In this document: positions 45,840 through 56,439 of the stretch, piece after piece
Layout: the number at the start of each line of letters is the position of its first letter
Numbering within the stretch: position 1 is the stretch's first letter
From: Pseudomonas kairouanensis
Lineage (GTDB): Bacteria > Pseudomonadota > Gammaproteobacteria > Pseudomonadales > Pseudomonadaceae
Direction: 5' to 3'
Assembly: GCF_004682055.1 (NCBI RefSeq)
Contig: NZ_QUZU01000004.1
Span: 62,001-126,000, forward strand
DNA length: 64,000 nt
Translations under genes and position numbers: made by a program
The notes under the pieces: model-generated
The model's input: only the letters and a program-made list of their open reading frames with translations
What the model was told of the DNA's origin: nothing
Databases searched by the model: none

Positions 45840-47355
45840 CCGAGGCTATGCCAGGTGCGACCATCGCGGGCCAACAACGCATCGGCTGCCGCCGGGCCGT
45901 CTTCACCAGCCTTGTAGGCCTGGATGCCGTCGTCTTCCTTCCACGCATCAAGGAACGGCTGCACCGCACGCCAGCCATTTTCAATATTGTCAGCACGCTG
46001 GAACAAGGTCTGGTCGCCGGTCATGCAGTCGTAGATCAGGGTTTCGTACCCGGTCGACGGTTGCATTTGGAAGAAGTCCTTATAGGCAAAGCCCAGCTGG
46101 ATGTTGGCCATATCCAGGGTCGGCCCAGGCTTTTTCGCCAGCAGGTCGAACCACATGCCCTCATTGGGCTGGATCTGGATTTTCAGGTAAGTGGGCTTGA
46201 GCTCATCGACCTCGGTATCGCGAAACTGCGCGTAGGGCGCCGGCTTGAAGCAGATCACGATCTCGGTGTCGCGCACGCTCATGCGCTTGCCGGTGCGCAG
46301 GTAGAACGGCACGCCCACCCAGCGCCAGTTGTCGATCATCACCTTGAGCGCAACAAAGGTCTCGGTGCTGCTGTCGGGCGCGACGTTGGCTTCTTCACGG
46401 TAACCCGGCAGCTGTTTGCCGCCAATTTCACCGCTGGTGTACTGGCCGCGTACCGAATTGGCCCGCGCATCTTCCAACGACCACGGACGTACTGCGCCAA
46501 TCACCTTGGCTTTTTCGCCGCGCACCGCATCGGCACCAAAGGCCGCCGGTGGCTCCATGGCCACCATTGCCAGCAGCTGGAACAGGTGATTAGGCACCAT
46601 GTCCCGCAGGGTGCCGGTTTTTTCGAAGAAATTGCCCCGGGTCTCAACGCCGACGGTTTCGGCGGCGGTGATCTGTACGTGGTCGATGTAGTGGTTATTC
46701 CAGAACGCTTCGAACAGCACGTTGGAGAAACGGCTGATCAGAATGTTCTGCACCGTCTCCTTGCCCAGGTAATGGTCAATGCGATAGATCTGCTTCTCGC
46801 TCATTACCTTGAGCAGGCTGGCGTTCAGCGCTTCGGCGGTGGCCAGGTCGGAACCGAAGGGTTTCTCGATGACCACACGACGGAAACCTTCGTCGGTCTC
46901 CGTCAACAAGCCGGCACTGCCCAGGCGCTGCACCACTTCACTGAAGAAGCGCGGCGCAGTCGCCAGGTAGAACACCGCATTGCCAGTGCCGCTGTCGGCG
47001 ATCTTCGAGGCGATATCGGCGTAGGTGCTGTCGTCGAGGAAGTCGCCCTCGACGTAGCTGATGTCCTTGGCCAATTGAGCCCACAGCTGCGGGTCCAGCG
47101 CATTGTCGCCACTGCCGCGCACCTTGCTCGCCGCTTCGGTGCGAATGAAGTCTTCGAGCTTTTTGGCGAAGTCGGCGTCACTGATGGCGTTGTGATCAAC
47201 GCCGACAATGCGCAGGCCATCGCCCAGCAGGCCGTCACGGCTGAGGTTGTACAGCGCCGGCATCAGCAGGCGCTTTACAAGGTCACCATGGGCACCAAAC
47301 AGAAACAGCGTGGTGGGCGGCGCGGGTTCGGCCTTGGGTTTCTTGCCGTTGGCGG

Positions 47356-47359
<4 letters not shown>
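45836..47359 (-). CDS. zwf: Glucose-6-phosphate dehydrogenase
   Basis: A 507-residue enzyme, full length for the family. The dinucleotide motif [12 protein letters not shown] is near residue 21, and the active-site signature RIDHYLGKE contains D195-H196 and K200. It oxidises glucose-6-phosphate to 6-phosphogluconolactone, making NADPH. It overlaps gnd by 4 bp and the HAD gene by 4 bp. Pseudomonas usually have another zwf next to pgl and edd/eda regulators; pairing with gnd here suggests the isoform used in the oxidative pentose phosphate route. Confidence 0.96.
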
Positions 47360-48339
<980 letters not shown>

Positions 48340-48609
48340 GTGCTGATGCTCCTACTGCTTAAAAAATGTGTGACATAGTTTATAGCGCAATGAGGCTAAT
48401 GAGGGTTAGTCAGGTGCATATCCCTGTAGTTTCATGACAAAAAGTTGCCATCGTTTCAGTATCACCGCCCCAAAAGTCACACGACCATCAAAAATAAAAA
48501 AGTTCCCTTACCCCCAAAAAGAATTCATCATTGCGTCCGACTGCTGCCGAGAACCTCGACTCAAGCGTTCTGGCACACCGCGACACACCGGCTATTTGCG
48601 AGGTAAGCA

Positions 48610-48789
48610 ATGACCACTGCACAGATGACCCGTCCTCCACAGACCCTCTACGTCACTATCCGTCGGGATGAGTTGCGCCAGTTGAAAGACGAGCGCGAAC
48701 AGTTGATGCAGGAAGTCATGCGCCTGCGCTCTCACCTTCTGCAGGCCCAACTGGATCAACCTTCCAGCGCGCAGCCTCTGCTCTGCTAA
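48610..48789 (+). CDS. Small 59-residue hypothetical protein
   Basis: Short reading frame ATG 48610 to TAA 48787-48789. The product starts MTTAQMTRPPQTLYVTIRRD and continues with a strongly helical, charged segment (ELRQLKDEREQLMQEVMRLR), a likely short coiled coil. AGGT lies five bases before the ATG. Codon use follows the GC-rich third-position bias. It has no signal peptide; function unknown. Confidence 0.6.
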   Translation: MTTAQMTRPPQTLYVTIRRDELRQLKDEREQLMQEVMRLRSHLLQAQLDQPSSAQPLLC

Positions 48790-48949
48790 GCCCGGTCATC
48801 ACTTTGTAAGATAACGGCTACATAAATCTCACAAAGTTTTCACACGCCCCTCCCGATACTCCCGCCCCCAAGGGCCACCCCATGCAAGGGTGGCCTCTGT
48901 TGCGTGCATCCCTGCGCGCCGACTGAAAATGACCGGGTTGGAGCGCTGG

Positions 48950-50692
48950 ATGGCGATGTTCAAACGCAGTACCACGTCTGCGAAAGGCTTTGATTGGGCC
49001 GGCCTGGGCTGGCTGTTCGTGTTTTTCTGGTATTTCTCCGGCATCACCCAACTACTGATACAGCTGAGCGGTACCTCCGGGTTCAGCGGCTTCCGCCAGG
49101 CGTTCTTCGTGAGCGCGCTGTGGTTGGCGCCCGTGCTGGTCTTCCCACGCCGAACGCGCTTGCTTGCCGCCTTGATCGGTGTGGTGCTGTGGGCCTGCTC
49201 CATGGCCAGCCTGGGTTATTTCTTTATTTACCAGCAGGAATTTTCCCAAAGCGTCATCTTCATCATGTTCGAGTCGAACATCTCTGAAGCCAGCGAATAC
49301 GCCACTCAATACTTCGCCTGGTGGATCGTGCTCGCCTTCATCGCCCACACGGCGGTCGCCATTTTCCTGTGGACCCGTGTACGCCCGGTCTATATGCCGC
49401 GCAGCCAGGCCCTGCTGGCGGCTACCGCGATCCTGGTGGCCATCGTCGGCTACCCGCTGGTCAAGCAGATCGCCCGCAGCGACACAATGGAAGATGCCAT
49501 CGACCGTTTCGAGGCACGTATCGAACCAGCCGTGCCGTGGCAGATGATCGTCGGCTACCATCGCTACACCCAACAGCTGGACAACATGCAGGACATGCTC
49601 GACAGCGCGAGCCAGATCCCGCCCCTGACCAACCTCAAAGACAGCATGGCCGACCAGCCCTCGACCCTGGTGCTGGTGATTGGCGAGTCCACCAACCGCC
49701 AACGCATGAGCCTTTACGGTTACCCGCGCACGACCACGCCGGAACTGGACAAGCTGCGCGACCAATTGGCGGTGTTCGATAACGTCATCACCCCGCGCCC
49801 CTACACCATCGAGGCGCTGCAACAGGTACTGACGTTCGCTGACGAAGAAAACCCAGACCTGTATCTCAAGACGCCGTCGATTGTCAGCGTGATGAAACAG
49901 GCCGGCTACAAGACCTACTGGATCACCAACCAGCAGACCATGACCAAACGCAACACCATGCTCACGACCTTTTCCGAACAGGCTGACGAGCAGGTGTACC
50001 TGAACAACAACCGCAACCAGAACGCCCGCCAATACGACGGCGATGTGCTGGAGCCGTTTTCCAAGGCCCTGGCCGACCCGGCCGAGCGCAAGTTCATCGT
50101 GGTGCACCTGCTGGGCACCCACATGAGCTACCAGTACCGCTACCCGCCGACGTTCGACAAGTTCACCGACCGCCAGGGTGTGCCTGCCGGGGTCAGTGAC
50201 GACCAGTTGGCGGTCTATAACAGCTACGACAATGCGGTGCTGTACAACGACTTTGTGGTATCGAGCCTGATCAAGGATTACGCCAAGACCGACCCGAATG
50301 GCTTCCTACTGTATTTGTCGGACCACGGCGAAGATGTATTCGATTCCGCGGGCCACACCACGCTGGGGCGCAACGAGGGTAAGCCAACGGCGCCGATGTA
50401 CACCATTCCGTTCATGGCCTACGCCTCACCCAAATGGCGCGAAACCCACGACTGGAAGTTTGCCGAAGACTTGCAGCGGCCCTACAGCAGCTCGCAGCTG
50501 ATCCATACATGGGCCGACCTGGCGGGGTTGAGTTTCAATGAACTGGACCGCAGCAAAAGCTTGGTGAGCGACAGTTTCAAGGCGCGCCCGCAGATGATCG
50601 GCAACCCGTACCTGCGCCAATCGAAGCCCTTGATCGACTTCAGCATGATCAAGCCCAAGCCGGTGACTGGCGCAGACCTCGTACTCAAGTAA
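48950..50692 (+). CDS. cptA: CptA-like phosphoethanolamine transferase
   Basis: A 580-residue inner-membrane enzyme of the sulfatase/alkaline phosphatase fold. Four or five transmembrane helices occupy about residues 15-165. The periplasmic catalytic domain shows the nucleophile motif VIGESTNRQRMSLYGY (Thr in the EST turn), LLGTHMSYQYRYP and SDHGEDVF with metal-binding Asp-His. It transfers phosphoethanolamine from phosphatidylethanolamine to lipopolysaccharide core (CptA) or lipid A (EptA); the EST/LYGY pattern favours CptA. The ATG at 48950 has GGAG six bases upstream, so it is chosen over three other candidates. Confidence 0.88.
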   Translation: MAMFKRSTTSAKGFDWAGLGWLFVFFWYFSGITQLLIQLSGTSGFSGFRQAFFVSALWLAPVLVFPRRTRLLAALIGVVLWACSMASLGYFFIYQQEFSQSVIFIMFESNISEASEYATQYFAWWIVLAFIAHTAVAIFLWTRVRPVYMPRSQALLAATAILVAIVGYPLVKQIARSDTMEDAIDRFEARIEPAVPWQMIVGYHRYTQQLDNMQDMLDSASQIPPLTNLKDSMADQPSTLVLVIGESTNRQRMSLYGYPRTTTPELDKLRDQLAVFDNVITPRPYTIEALQQVLTFADEENPDLYLKTPSIVSVMKQAGYKTYWITNQQTMTKRNTMLTTFSEQADEQVYLNNNRNQNARQYDGDVLEPFSKALADPAERKFIVVHLLGTHMSYQYRYPPTFDKFTDRQGVPAGVSDDQLAVYNSYDNAVLYNDFVVSSLIKDYAKTDPNGFLLYLSDHGEDVFDSAGHTTLGRNEGKPTAPMYTIPFMAYASPKWRETHDWKFAEDLQRPYSSSQLIHTWADLAGLSFNELDRSKSLVSDSFKARPQMIGNPYLRQSKPLIDFSMIKPKPVTGADLVLK

Positions 50693-50696
50693 TTTA

Positions 50697-50736
50697 CTGT
50701 CCCTGGGGTATTTGATAAAAAATATTTCAGGGACAG
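50697..50736. repeat. 9-bp inverted repeat after cptA
   Basis: CTGTCCCTG (50697-50705) and CAGGGACAG (50728-50736), with an inner TATTT/AAATA pairing. Possible transcript end without T tract. Confidence 0.45.
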
Positions 50737-50820
50737 CGACACTCATCTTCGTGTTATCGCGCTGCAACCGCTTTAGTTCAACACTTGCGCGAACCTCAAC
50801 GGTGTTAACCTCGCCCTACA

Positions 50821-50858
50821 AGCCCCGAAACTTAACGACGTTGTTAAGTTTCGGGGCT
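50821..50858. repeat. Perfect 16-bp inverted repeat
   Basis: AGCCCCGAAACTTAAC (50821-50836) and its complement (50843-50858), loop GACGTT. It lacks a T tract and lies 99 bp before the small secreted protein gene. Role unknown: terminator, attenuator or protein site. Confidence 0.6.
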
Positions 50859-50956
50859 AATCACTTAAGCTTCGCTTAATAAAGTCTCCACATAATCGGC
50901 CCCACGAGTCTGATCAAGCGACCAGACACCGATCACACTTCATGGGAATACCGACG

Positions 50957-51160
50957 ATGAAACTCTCGACGCTGATGCTTGCCGGCCTGATCACCCTGAC
51001 CTCTGCCGCAGCCTTCGCTGAAGGCGGTTCAGAGCGTTCGAACGCGTACTACGCCAACTTTAAGTTCATGCAAAACATCGCCAACGACAACGCCAAACAA
51101 ACCGCTTCCACGGATGGCAAACCGTTAAAGGCCGATGGCGCAGAACAACCTAAAAGTTGA
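50957..51160 (+). CDS. Small secreted hypothetical protein
   Basis: A 67-residue precursor with a textbook signal peptide (LMLAGLITLTSAAAFA, cleavage about residue 21). The mature part of ~46 residues is polar (SNAYYANFKFMQNIANDNAK). The ATG at 50957 begins the signal peptide; the ATG at 50942 would add MGIPT. Intrinsic terminator downstream. I do not recognise a function. The long hairpin upstream may affect its expression. Confidence 0.75.
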   Translation: MKLSTLMLAGLITLTSAAAFAEGGSERSNAYYANFKFMQNIANDNAKQTASTDGKPLKADGAEQPKS

Positions 51161-51209
51161 TAAGTCGCAAACCACTCTGCCATTCCGCTCCGTTGGCAAA
51201 GTGCAACTT

Positions 51210-51236
51210 GGCGCCATGTAATGGCGCCTTTTTTAT
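51210..51236. terminator. Intrinsic terminator
   Basis: Perfect 8-bp stem GGCGCCAT / ATGGCGCC (51210-51217, 51221-51228) with GTA loop and T-rich tail. It ends the small secreted protein gene and abuts the stop of the convergent acetyltransferase gene. Confidence 0.92.
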
Positions 51237-51728
51237 TTACAGCGACTTACTCCAAAACATCATGGTGCCGTAGGCCGGATCAAATACTGAATGATCAAAC
51301 CCGAACTTTCGGTAGGCAGACTGCGCCACTTCGTTACCCTCCAGCACCTCAAGGGTTATCTTGCAGCAGCCGCGCTGCCGGGCAATTTCCTCGACCTTCT
51401 GCAGCATTTTCTGACTCAGGCCCAAGCCGCGAAACTGGCTCATCACCGCCACGTCATGAACGTTGACCAGTGGGCGACAGGCAAAGGTTGAAAACCCTTC
51501 GAAACAATTCACCAACCCCGCCGGCTCGCCATTCACAAAGGCCAGTACGCTGAAAGCGTGTGGGCGCTTGGCGAGTTCGGCGGGCAGTTGTTGAAGCAAG
51601 TCCAGGGGCAGGCTGTGCCCACCGCCCATTGGGTCTTCTGCATAATGGTTGAGCACGCGGCCAATGGCTTGAGCGTGCACAGGGTTGGTGTAGCTGGCTT
51701 GCAGCACCAGGATATCTGGGGTGTCCAT
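51237..51728 (-). CDS. GNAT-family N-acetyltransferase
   Basis: A 163-residue GNAT enzyme. Motif A with the acetyl-CoA pyrophosphate loop is visible as VAVMSQFRGLGLSQKMLQ (about 93-110), and motif B as NEVAQSAYRKFGF. The substrate-side segment NVHDVAV precedes motif A. Substrate unknown. Monocistronic, between the terminator and the ZapE-like gene. Confidence 0.87.
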   Translation of the reverse strand: MDTPDILVLQASYTNPVHAQAIGRVLNHYAEDPMGGGHSLPLDLLQQLPAELAKRPHAFSVLAFVNGEPAGLVNCFEGFSTFACRPLVNVHDVAVMSQFRGLGLSQKMLQKVEEIARQRGCCKITLEVLEGNEVAQSAYRKFGFDHSVFDPAYGTMMFWSKSL

Positions 51729-51813
51729 TTCCGTCCTCGATCACGACTACAAGGGATCGATTCCCTTTGAAGGACACGATTGTATGCGTGCCGTTGAGGG
51801 CTGATGAAGGAGA

Positions 51814-52929
51814 TTAACGACAAATATCCGCGTGAAAACGCTGCAACTGCATTTCCTGCAGGCGACTCAAGGTCCGGCGGAATGGAAATTCCAGATAACC
51901 TTCTGTATAGAGGCGCTCCAGCGGCACCTTGGCGTCAATGAACAGCGGCACCTTGCGGTCGTAACACTCGTCCACCAGGGCGATAAAGCGACGCACACTG
52001 TCATCGTGCACCGACAGCGCGGGCAACTCACGATCACCGGCGACCACCCGTTCGGCACCGTCTTCAGTGCCACGGGCAATCCGCCCCGGACGCTTTTGCG
52101 CGCTGAGGCTGGGCACTTCACCCAACAGGATCGCTTTGAAGCGGTCACACAACAGCATGAAATCCATGGCTGCCAAGGGTTGCTCACACAGGTCCGCATA
52201 ACGGCACCAAAGCACCGTATCACTGTAGTGCTCGGTATTGATCGAGCGATGCCCCACCATGACCGACCCGCTGCGAACGACCTGTCCTTCGGTCATCCGC
52301 TTGAATACTGCGGCGAGCGCTTCGGGCTGATCCACCCAATAGCGCTGCACGCCGGTACCGGGATGCAACCGATGATCCTCCCGACCGTCCACTGGCACCA
52401 CTTGCATATGCTGCTTGATCGCCGCAATGCCTGGCAAAAACCGCTCTCGGTTGAAACCATCGGCATACAGCTGATCAGGTGGTAGGTTGGACGTGCACAC
52501 CATCACTACGCCCTCCTCGAACATCACCTGGAACAATCGGCCGAGAATGATCGCGTCACCAATGTCATTGACGAACAACTCATCAAAGCACAGCACGCGC
52601 ACTTCCCGGCTCAGTTCCCTGGCCAGTGCCTGAAGGGGGTCGTGGGTGCCGGTAAGCTGGAACAGGCGCTGATGCACCCATGCCATAAAGTGATGAAAGT
52701 GCTGACGCCGCGCTGGCACCTGCAGGCTTTGGTAGAACTGGTCCATCAACCAGGTTTTGCCACGGCCCACCGGCCCCCACAGGTACACACCAGTGATGGG
52801 CGAACGCCCCTGATGCAGCGCCTCATGACAGACCTGCAGCACCTCAACCGCCCGGCATTGGGCCTCGTCGGCGACGAAGCCCTGTTGGGTGACGGCGTGC
52901 TGGTAGGCCGCCAGAGGCGAATCAAACAC
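51814..52929 (-). CDS. zapE: AFG1/ZapE-family ATPase
   Basis: A 371-residue AAA-type ATPase. Walker A is GPVGRGKTWLMD, Walker B is VLCFDELFVNDIGDA and a sensor lies in VMVCTSNLPPDQLY. ZapE of E. coli is a cell-division-associated ATPase that affects Z-ring stability. Pseudomonas often carry a second homologue, and this copy, joined to pepN with an 8-bp gap, may be that paralogue rather than the division protein itself. It is the last gene of the leftward cluster starting at nadK. Confidence 0.82.
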   Translation of the reverse strand: MFDSPLAAYQHAVTQQGFVADEAQCRAVEVLQVCHEALHQGRSPITGVYLWGPVGRGKTWLMDQFYQSLQVPARRQHFHHFMAWVHQRLFQLTGTHDPLQALARELSREVRVLCFDELFVNDIGDAIILGRLFQVMFEEGVVMVCTSNLPPDQLYADGFNRERFLPGIAAIKQHMQVVPVDGREDHRLHPGTGVQRYWVDQPEALAAVFKRMTEGQVVRSGSVMVGHRSINTEHYSDTVLWCRYADLCEQPLAAMDFMLLCDRFKAILLGEVPSLSAQKRPGRIARGTEDGAERVVAGDRELPALSVHDDSVRRFIALVDECYDRKVPLFIDAKVPLERLYTEGYLEFPFRRTLSRLQEMQLQRFHADICR

Positions 52930-52937
52930 CGTGCAAG

Positions 52938-55595
52938 TTACGCAAGGCTCTTGCTGACCACTTCAAACACATCGCTCGACAGCTCACCCGAGCCACGAAT
53001 GCGCTCCAACTCGGCCTTCATCAGCGCCTGGCGGGCATTGTCGTATTTGCGCCAGCGGGTCAACGGTGCCAATTGGCGCGAGGCGATCTGCGGGTTGAAC
53101 CCGTTCAACTGGATCACCAGGTCCGCCAGGAACCGATAGCCCGAGCCATCGGCCGCGTGGAAGTTGATCAGGTTCTGCCCGGCAAACGCGCCGATCAGGG
53201 CACGCACCTTGTTCGGGTTCTTGAGGGTGAACGCGGGGTGCTCCATCAGCGCCTTGACCCGCTCCAACCCGCCCGGCAAGGGGCTGCCGGCCTGCACGCT
53301 GAACCACTGATCCATGACCAAGGGGTTGTCCTTGAAGTTCTCGGCAAACACCGCCAAAGCCTGGGTTTTTTCCGTTTCGAACGGGGAGTTCACCAGCACC
53401 GCCAAGGCTGTCAGGCGCTCGGTCATGTTGTCACTGGTATCAAACTGATCGAGGGTCGCCGCCAGCACTTGTGGCTTGCCGCTGAGCATCAGGTAGGACA
53501 GCGCGATGTTCTGCAGGGCGCGACGGGCAAAGTGCTCGGCCGCAGCCACATAAGGGGTCGCTTTTGACAGCTCGCGGTTGGCCTGGTATCGCAGCCACAG
53601 GCCTTCGAACAGGTGATCGGCCAGCTGTTTGCGCGCAAATTCACGGGCCGCGTGGATAGCGTCCACGTCGGCCACTTCACTGATTTCGGTCAGGTAGGCT
53701 TCGCCCGGCAACGACAGCATTTCCGCCACCATCGCCTGGTCCAGTGTCTCATCGCTCAATACGGTGCGCAGTGCATCGATCAAGCGCTGATCCAACTTCA
53801 AAGGCTGGCCGGCCTGGTGCTGGCCGATCAATTCCTGCAACACCTGCACCGACAGTTGCTGGCCGGCATCCCAGCGATTGAAGCCATCGCTGTCGTGCTG
53901 CATCAGGAACATCAACTGGTCGCGGCTGTAGGGGAAGCTCAGTTTCACCGGCGCCGAAAAACCGCGCAGCAGCGAAGGCAATGGCTGTTCAGCAATATCG
54001 ACGAACGTGAACGTCTGCTCGGCCTCGGTGACCGAGATCACGCGGGACGTAGCGCCCGCAGTGGTTTCACCCGCCAGGCGCAGCGCAATACCTGCGCCCT
54101 TGCCGTCCAGCAAGCCCAACGCCACTGGAATCACAAACGGCAATTTTTCCACTTTATCCGGGGTTGGCGGGCAGCTTTGACGGAACGTCAGGCTGTAGGT
54201 TTTTGCCGCAGCATCAAAAGACTCGCTCACCACCAAACGCGGGGTACCCGCCTGGCTGTACCAGCGCTTGAACTGGGTCAGGTCGGCGCCATTGGCGTCT
54301 TCCATGGCCTTGATGAAGTCATCGCAGGTCACGGCCTGGCCGTCATGACGTTCAAAGTACAGGTCGCTGCCCTTGCGGAAGCCTTCGGCGCCCAGCAGGG
54401 TGTGGAGCATGCCGACCACTTCCGAGCCCTTTTCGTACACGGTCAGGGTGTAGAAGTTGGAGATCTCGATAAAGCTGTCCGGGCGCACCGCGTGGGCCAT
54501 GGGGCCGGCGTCTTCGGCGAACTGGTGGGTACGCAGGTACGCCACGTCCTGGATGCGCTTGACGGTGGCCGAGTTCATGTCGGCAGAGAATTGCGAGTCA
54601 CGGTAGACGGTGAAGCCTTCCTTGAGCGACAGCTGGAACCAGTCGCGGCAGGTCACGCGGTTACCCGACCAGTTGTGGAAGTATTCGTGGGCCACAATCG
54701 CCTCGACCCGCTGGTGCGCGGCATCGGTAGCGGTTTCGGCACGGGCCAGCACGGCGCTGGAGTTGAAGATATTGAGGCCCTTGTTCTCCATGGCGCCCAT
54801 ATTGAAGTCGTTGACGGCGACGATCATGAAGATGTCGAGGTCGTACTCCCGGCCGTAGGTTTGTTCGTCCCAGCGCATGGATTTTTTCAGGCTGGTCATG
54901 GCGTGCTGGCACTTGTCGATGTTTTCCGGCTCGACGTAGATACGCAGCGCGACTTCACGGTTGGTCATGGTGGTGAAGCTGTCTTCGACGCACCACAAGT
55001 CACCGGCCACCAGCGCAAACAGGTACGCCGGCTTCTTGAACGGGTCTTCCCAGGTCGCCCAGTGGCAGCCATCTTCACCGGGGCCGCTGGCAATCGGGTT
55101 GCCGTTGGACAGCAGCACCGGGTAGCTGTGCTGCTCGGCGATCACCGTGGTGGTGAAGGTGCTCATCACGTCCGGACGGTCGAGGTAGTAGGTGATCTTG
55201 CGAAAACCTTCGGCCTCGCACTGGGTGCAGAACATGCCGCTGGATTTGTACAGGCCTTCCAGGGCGGTGTTGGTTTCCGGGTGGATCTTTACCGTGGTAT
55301 CCAGGGTAAACATCTCACTTTTGGGCTGCACCGTCAGGTGGCTGTCGGTCAGTTGATAGTCAGCGGCCGTCAGCTCCTGGTCGGCCAGGGTCACGCTCAA
55401 CAGCTCCAGTTGCTGACCATCGAGCACCAGCGGCGGCAAACCCGCACCGCGCTCAGGGTTGCGGCGCATCACCAGCTGTGCGTGGACCAGGCTGTGGTCC
55501 TCGAACAACTCGAAGGTCAGGTGCGTCTCTTCGATCAGGTAATCGGGCGCCTGATAGTCCTTGAGGTAAATCATCTTCGGTTGTTCGGTGCGCAT
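52938..55595 (-). CDS. pepN: Aminopeptidase N
   Basis: An 885-residue M1 metalloprotease. The exopeptidase motif GAMEN is followed by the zinc site HEYFHNW (H303, E304, H307) and the distal Glu in LKEGFTVYRD. Full length for bacterial PepN, with a large C-terminal helical domain. AAGGA eight bases before the ATG at 55595 (MRTEQPKMIYLKD) supports that start over 55604. It removes N-terminal amino acids from peptides in the cytoplasm. Confidence 0.96.
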   Translation of the reverse strand: MRTEQPKMIYLKDYQAPDYLIEETHLTFELFEDHSLVHAQLVMRRNPERGAGLPPLVLDGQQLELLSVTLADQELTAADYQLTDSHLTVQPKSEMFTLDTTVKIHPETNTALEGLYKSSGMFCTQCEAEGFRKITYYLDRPDVMSTFTTTVIAEQHSYPVLLSNGNPIASGPGEDGCHWATWEDPFKKPAYLFALVAGDLWCVEDSFTTMTNREVALRIYVEPENIDKCQHAMTSLKKSMRWDEQTYGREYDLDIFMIVAVNDFNMGAMENKGLNIFNSSAVLARAETATDAAHQRVEAIVAHEYFHNWSGNRVTCRDWFQLSLKEGFTVYRDSQFSADMNSATVKRIQDVAYLRTHQFAEDAGPMAHAVRPDSFIEISNFYTLTVYEKGSEVVGMLHTLLGAEGFRKGSDLYFERHDGQAVTCDDFIKAMEDANGADLTQFKRWYSQAGTPRLVVSESFDAAAKTYSLTFRQSCPPTPDKVEKLPFVIPVALGLLDGKGAGIALRLAGETTAGATSRVISVTEAEQTFTFVDIAEQPLPSLLRGFSAPVKLSFPYSRDQLMFLMQHDSDGFNRWDAGQQLSVQVLQELIGQHQAGQPLKLDQRLIDALRTVLSDETLDQAMVAEMLSLPGEAYLTEISEVADVDAIHAAREFARKQLADHLFEGLWLRYQANRELSKATPYVAAAEHFARRALQNIALSYLMLSGKPQVLAATLDQFDTSDNMTERLTALAVLVNSPFETEKTQALAVFAENFKDNPLVMDQWFSVQAGSPLPGGLERVKALMEHPAFTLKNPNKVRALIGAFAGQNLINFHAADGSGYRFLADLVIQLNGFNPQIASRQLAPLTRWRKYDNARQALMKAELERIRGSGELSSDVFEVVSKSLA

Positions 55596-55608
55596 GGGTT
55601 GCATCCTT

Positions 55609-56439
55609 CTACTGATGCACGGCGAGCTGATAGGCCGTGTACTTGCGAATATTGATTACGCCGGTGTCGAAGATCAGGTATTGGCCCTTGATCCCCAGCA
55701 GCGTGCCTTCGGCAATCGGGTTCTTGTCCAGGTTGAAGCTGACAATCTTGGCGGGATACTGCTCCACCGGGTAGCGGATTTCTATCGGTTCAACATCGCT
55801 CACCGGTTGGATGGCCTGCAGGCCGAAGCGTTCCTGCAAGGCGTGCAAGCCTTCGGAGCACGAGGCAAGCAATTCGTCGCGCACCTGCTTGAGGTCGACC
55901 GGCTGGGCGTCGCCCTTGAGCAGTGCGCGCCAGTTGGTCTTGTCGGCCACCTGGCTGCGCAGCACGTCCTCGACAAAACCGGACTGCTGGCGGGTGGCCA
56001 CGCGCATGATCGGCAAGGCTTGGCTCGCGCCCTGGTCGAGCCAACGGGTCGGCAATTGGGTCGCACGGGTAATGCCGACCTTGATGCCCGACGAATTGGC
56101 CAGGTACACCACATGATCGGTCATGCAGAATTTTTCACCCCAGCCCGGATCGCGGCAGGTACCGGCGTCGTAATGGCAACGCTCGGGGCTCATGATGCAC
56201 AGGTCACACTGGGCCAGCTTGGTCATGCAGGGGTAGCAGTAACCCTGGCTGAAGCTGGTCTTGGTCTTGCGGCCGCAATGGCTGCAATGGATGGCACCCA
56301 GGTATTCCAGGCGGATATGGCTGCCGATCAACGGATTGACCGGCACCTCGGTATCGCCCAGGCGAAACGCGTATTGAACGGTCGGCTCACCGAGTTGCGC
56401 CGACATTTTGCTGACTGCACCGCGACCAATTTCAATCAA
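55609..56439 (-). CDS. DUF2797 protein (zinc-ribbon-containing)
   Basis: A 276-residue protein with Cys clusters of metal-binding type: CSHC...CYPC, CDLC and CHYDAGTC. The start is a TTG at 56439 that overlaps the stop of the upstream DUF1315 gene (TTGA); this gives the usual family beginning IEIGRGAVSKMSAQLG, and the first ATG at 56406 would cut it short. The function of DUF2797 is unknown; the Cys pattern and the YLANSSGIKVGITR segment, similar to GIY-YIG-type folds, suggest nucleic-acid contact. Part of the nadK-to-pepN cluster. Confidence 0.82.
   Translation of the reverse strand: MIEIGRGAVSKMSAQLGEPTVQYAFRLGDTEVPVNPLIGSHIRLEYLGAIHCSHCGRKTKTSFSQGYCYPCMTKLAQCDLCIMSPERCHYDAGTCRDPGWGEKFCMTDHVVYLANSSGIKVGITRATQLPTRWLDQGASQALPIMRVATRQQSGFVEDVLRSQVADKTNWRALLKGDAQPVDLKQVRDELLASCSEGLHALQERFGLQAIQPVSDVEPIEIRYPVEQYPAKIVSFNLDKNPIAEGTLLGIKGQYLIFDTGVINIRKYTAYQLAVHQ

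Noticed and set aside
53613..55655. 680-residue open frame on the plus strand
   Set aside because: It lies entirely opposite pepN, whose motifs are intact; the frame is open only because of high GC at codon positions and has no protein-like motif.
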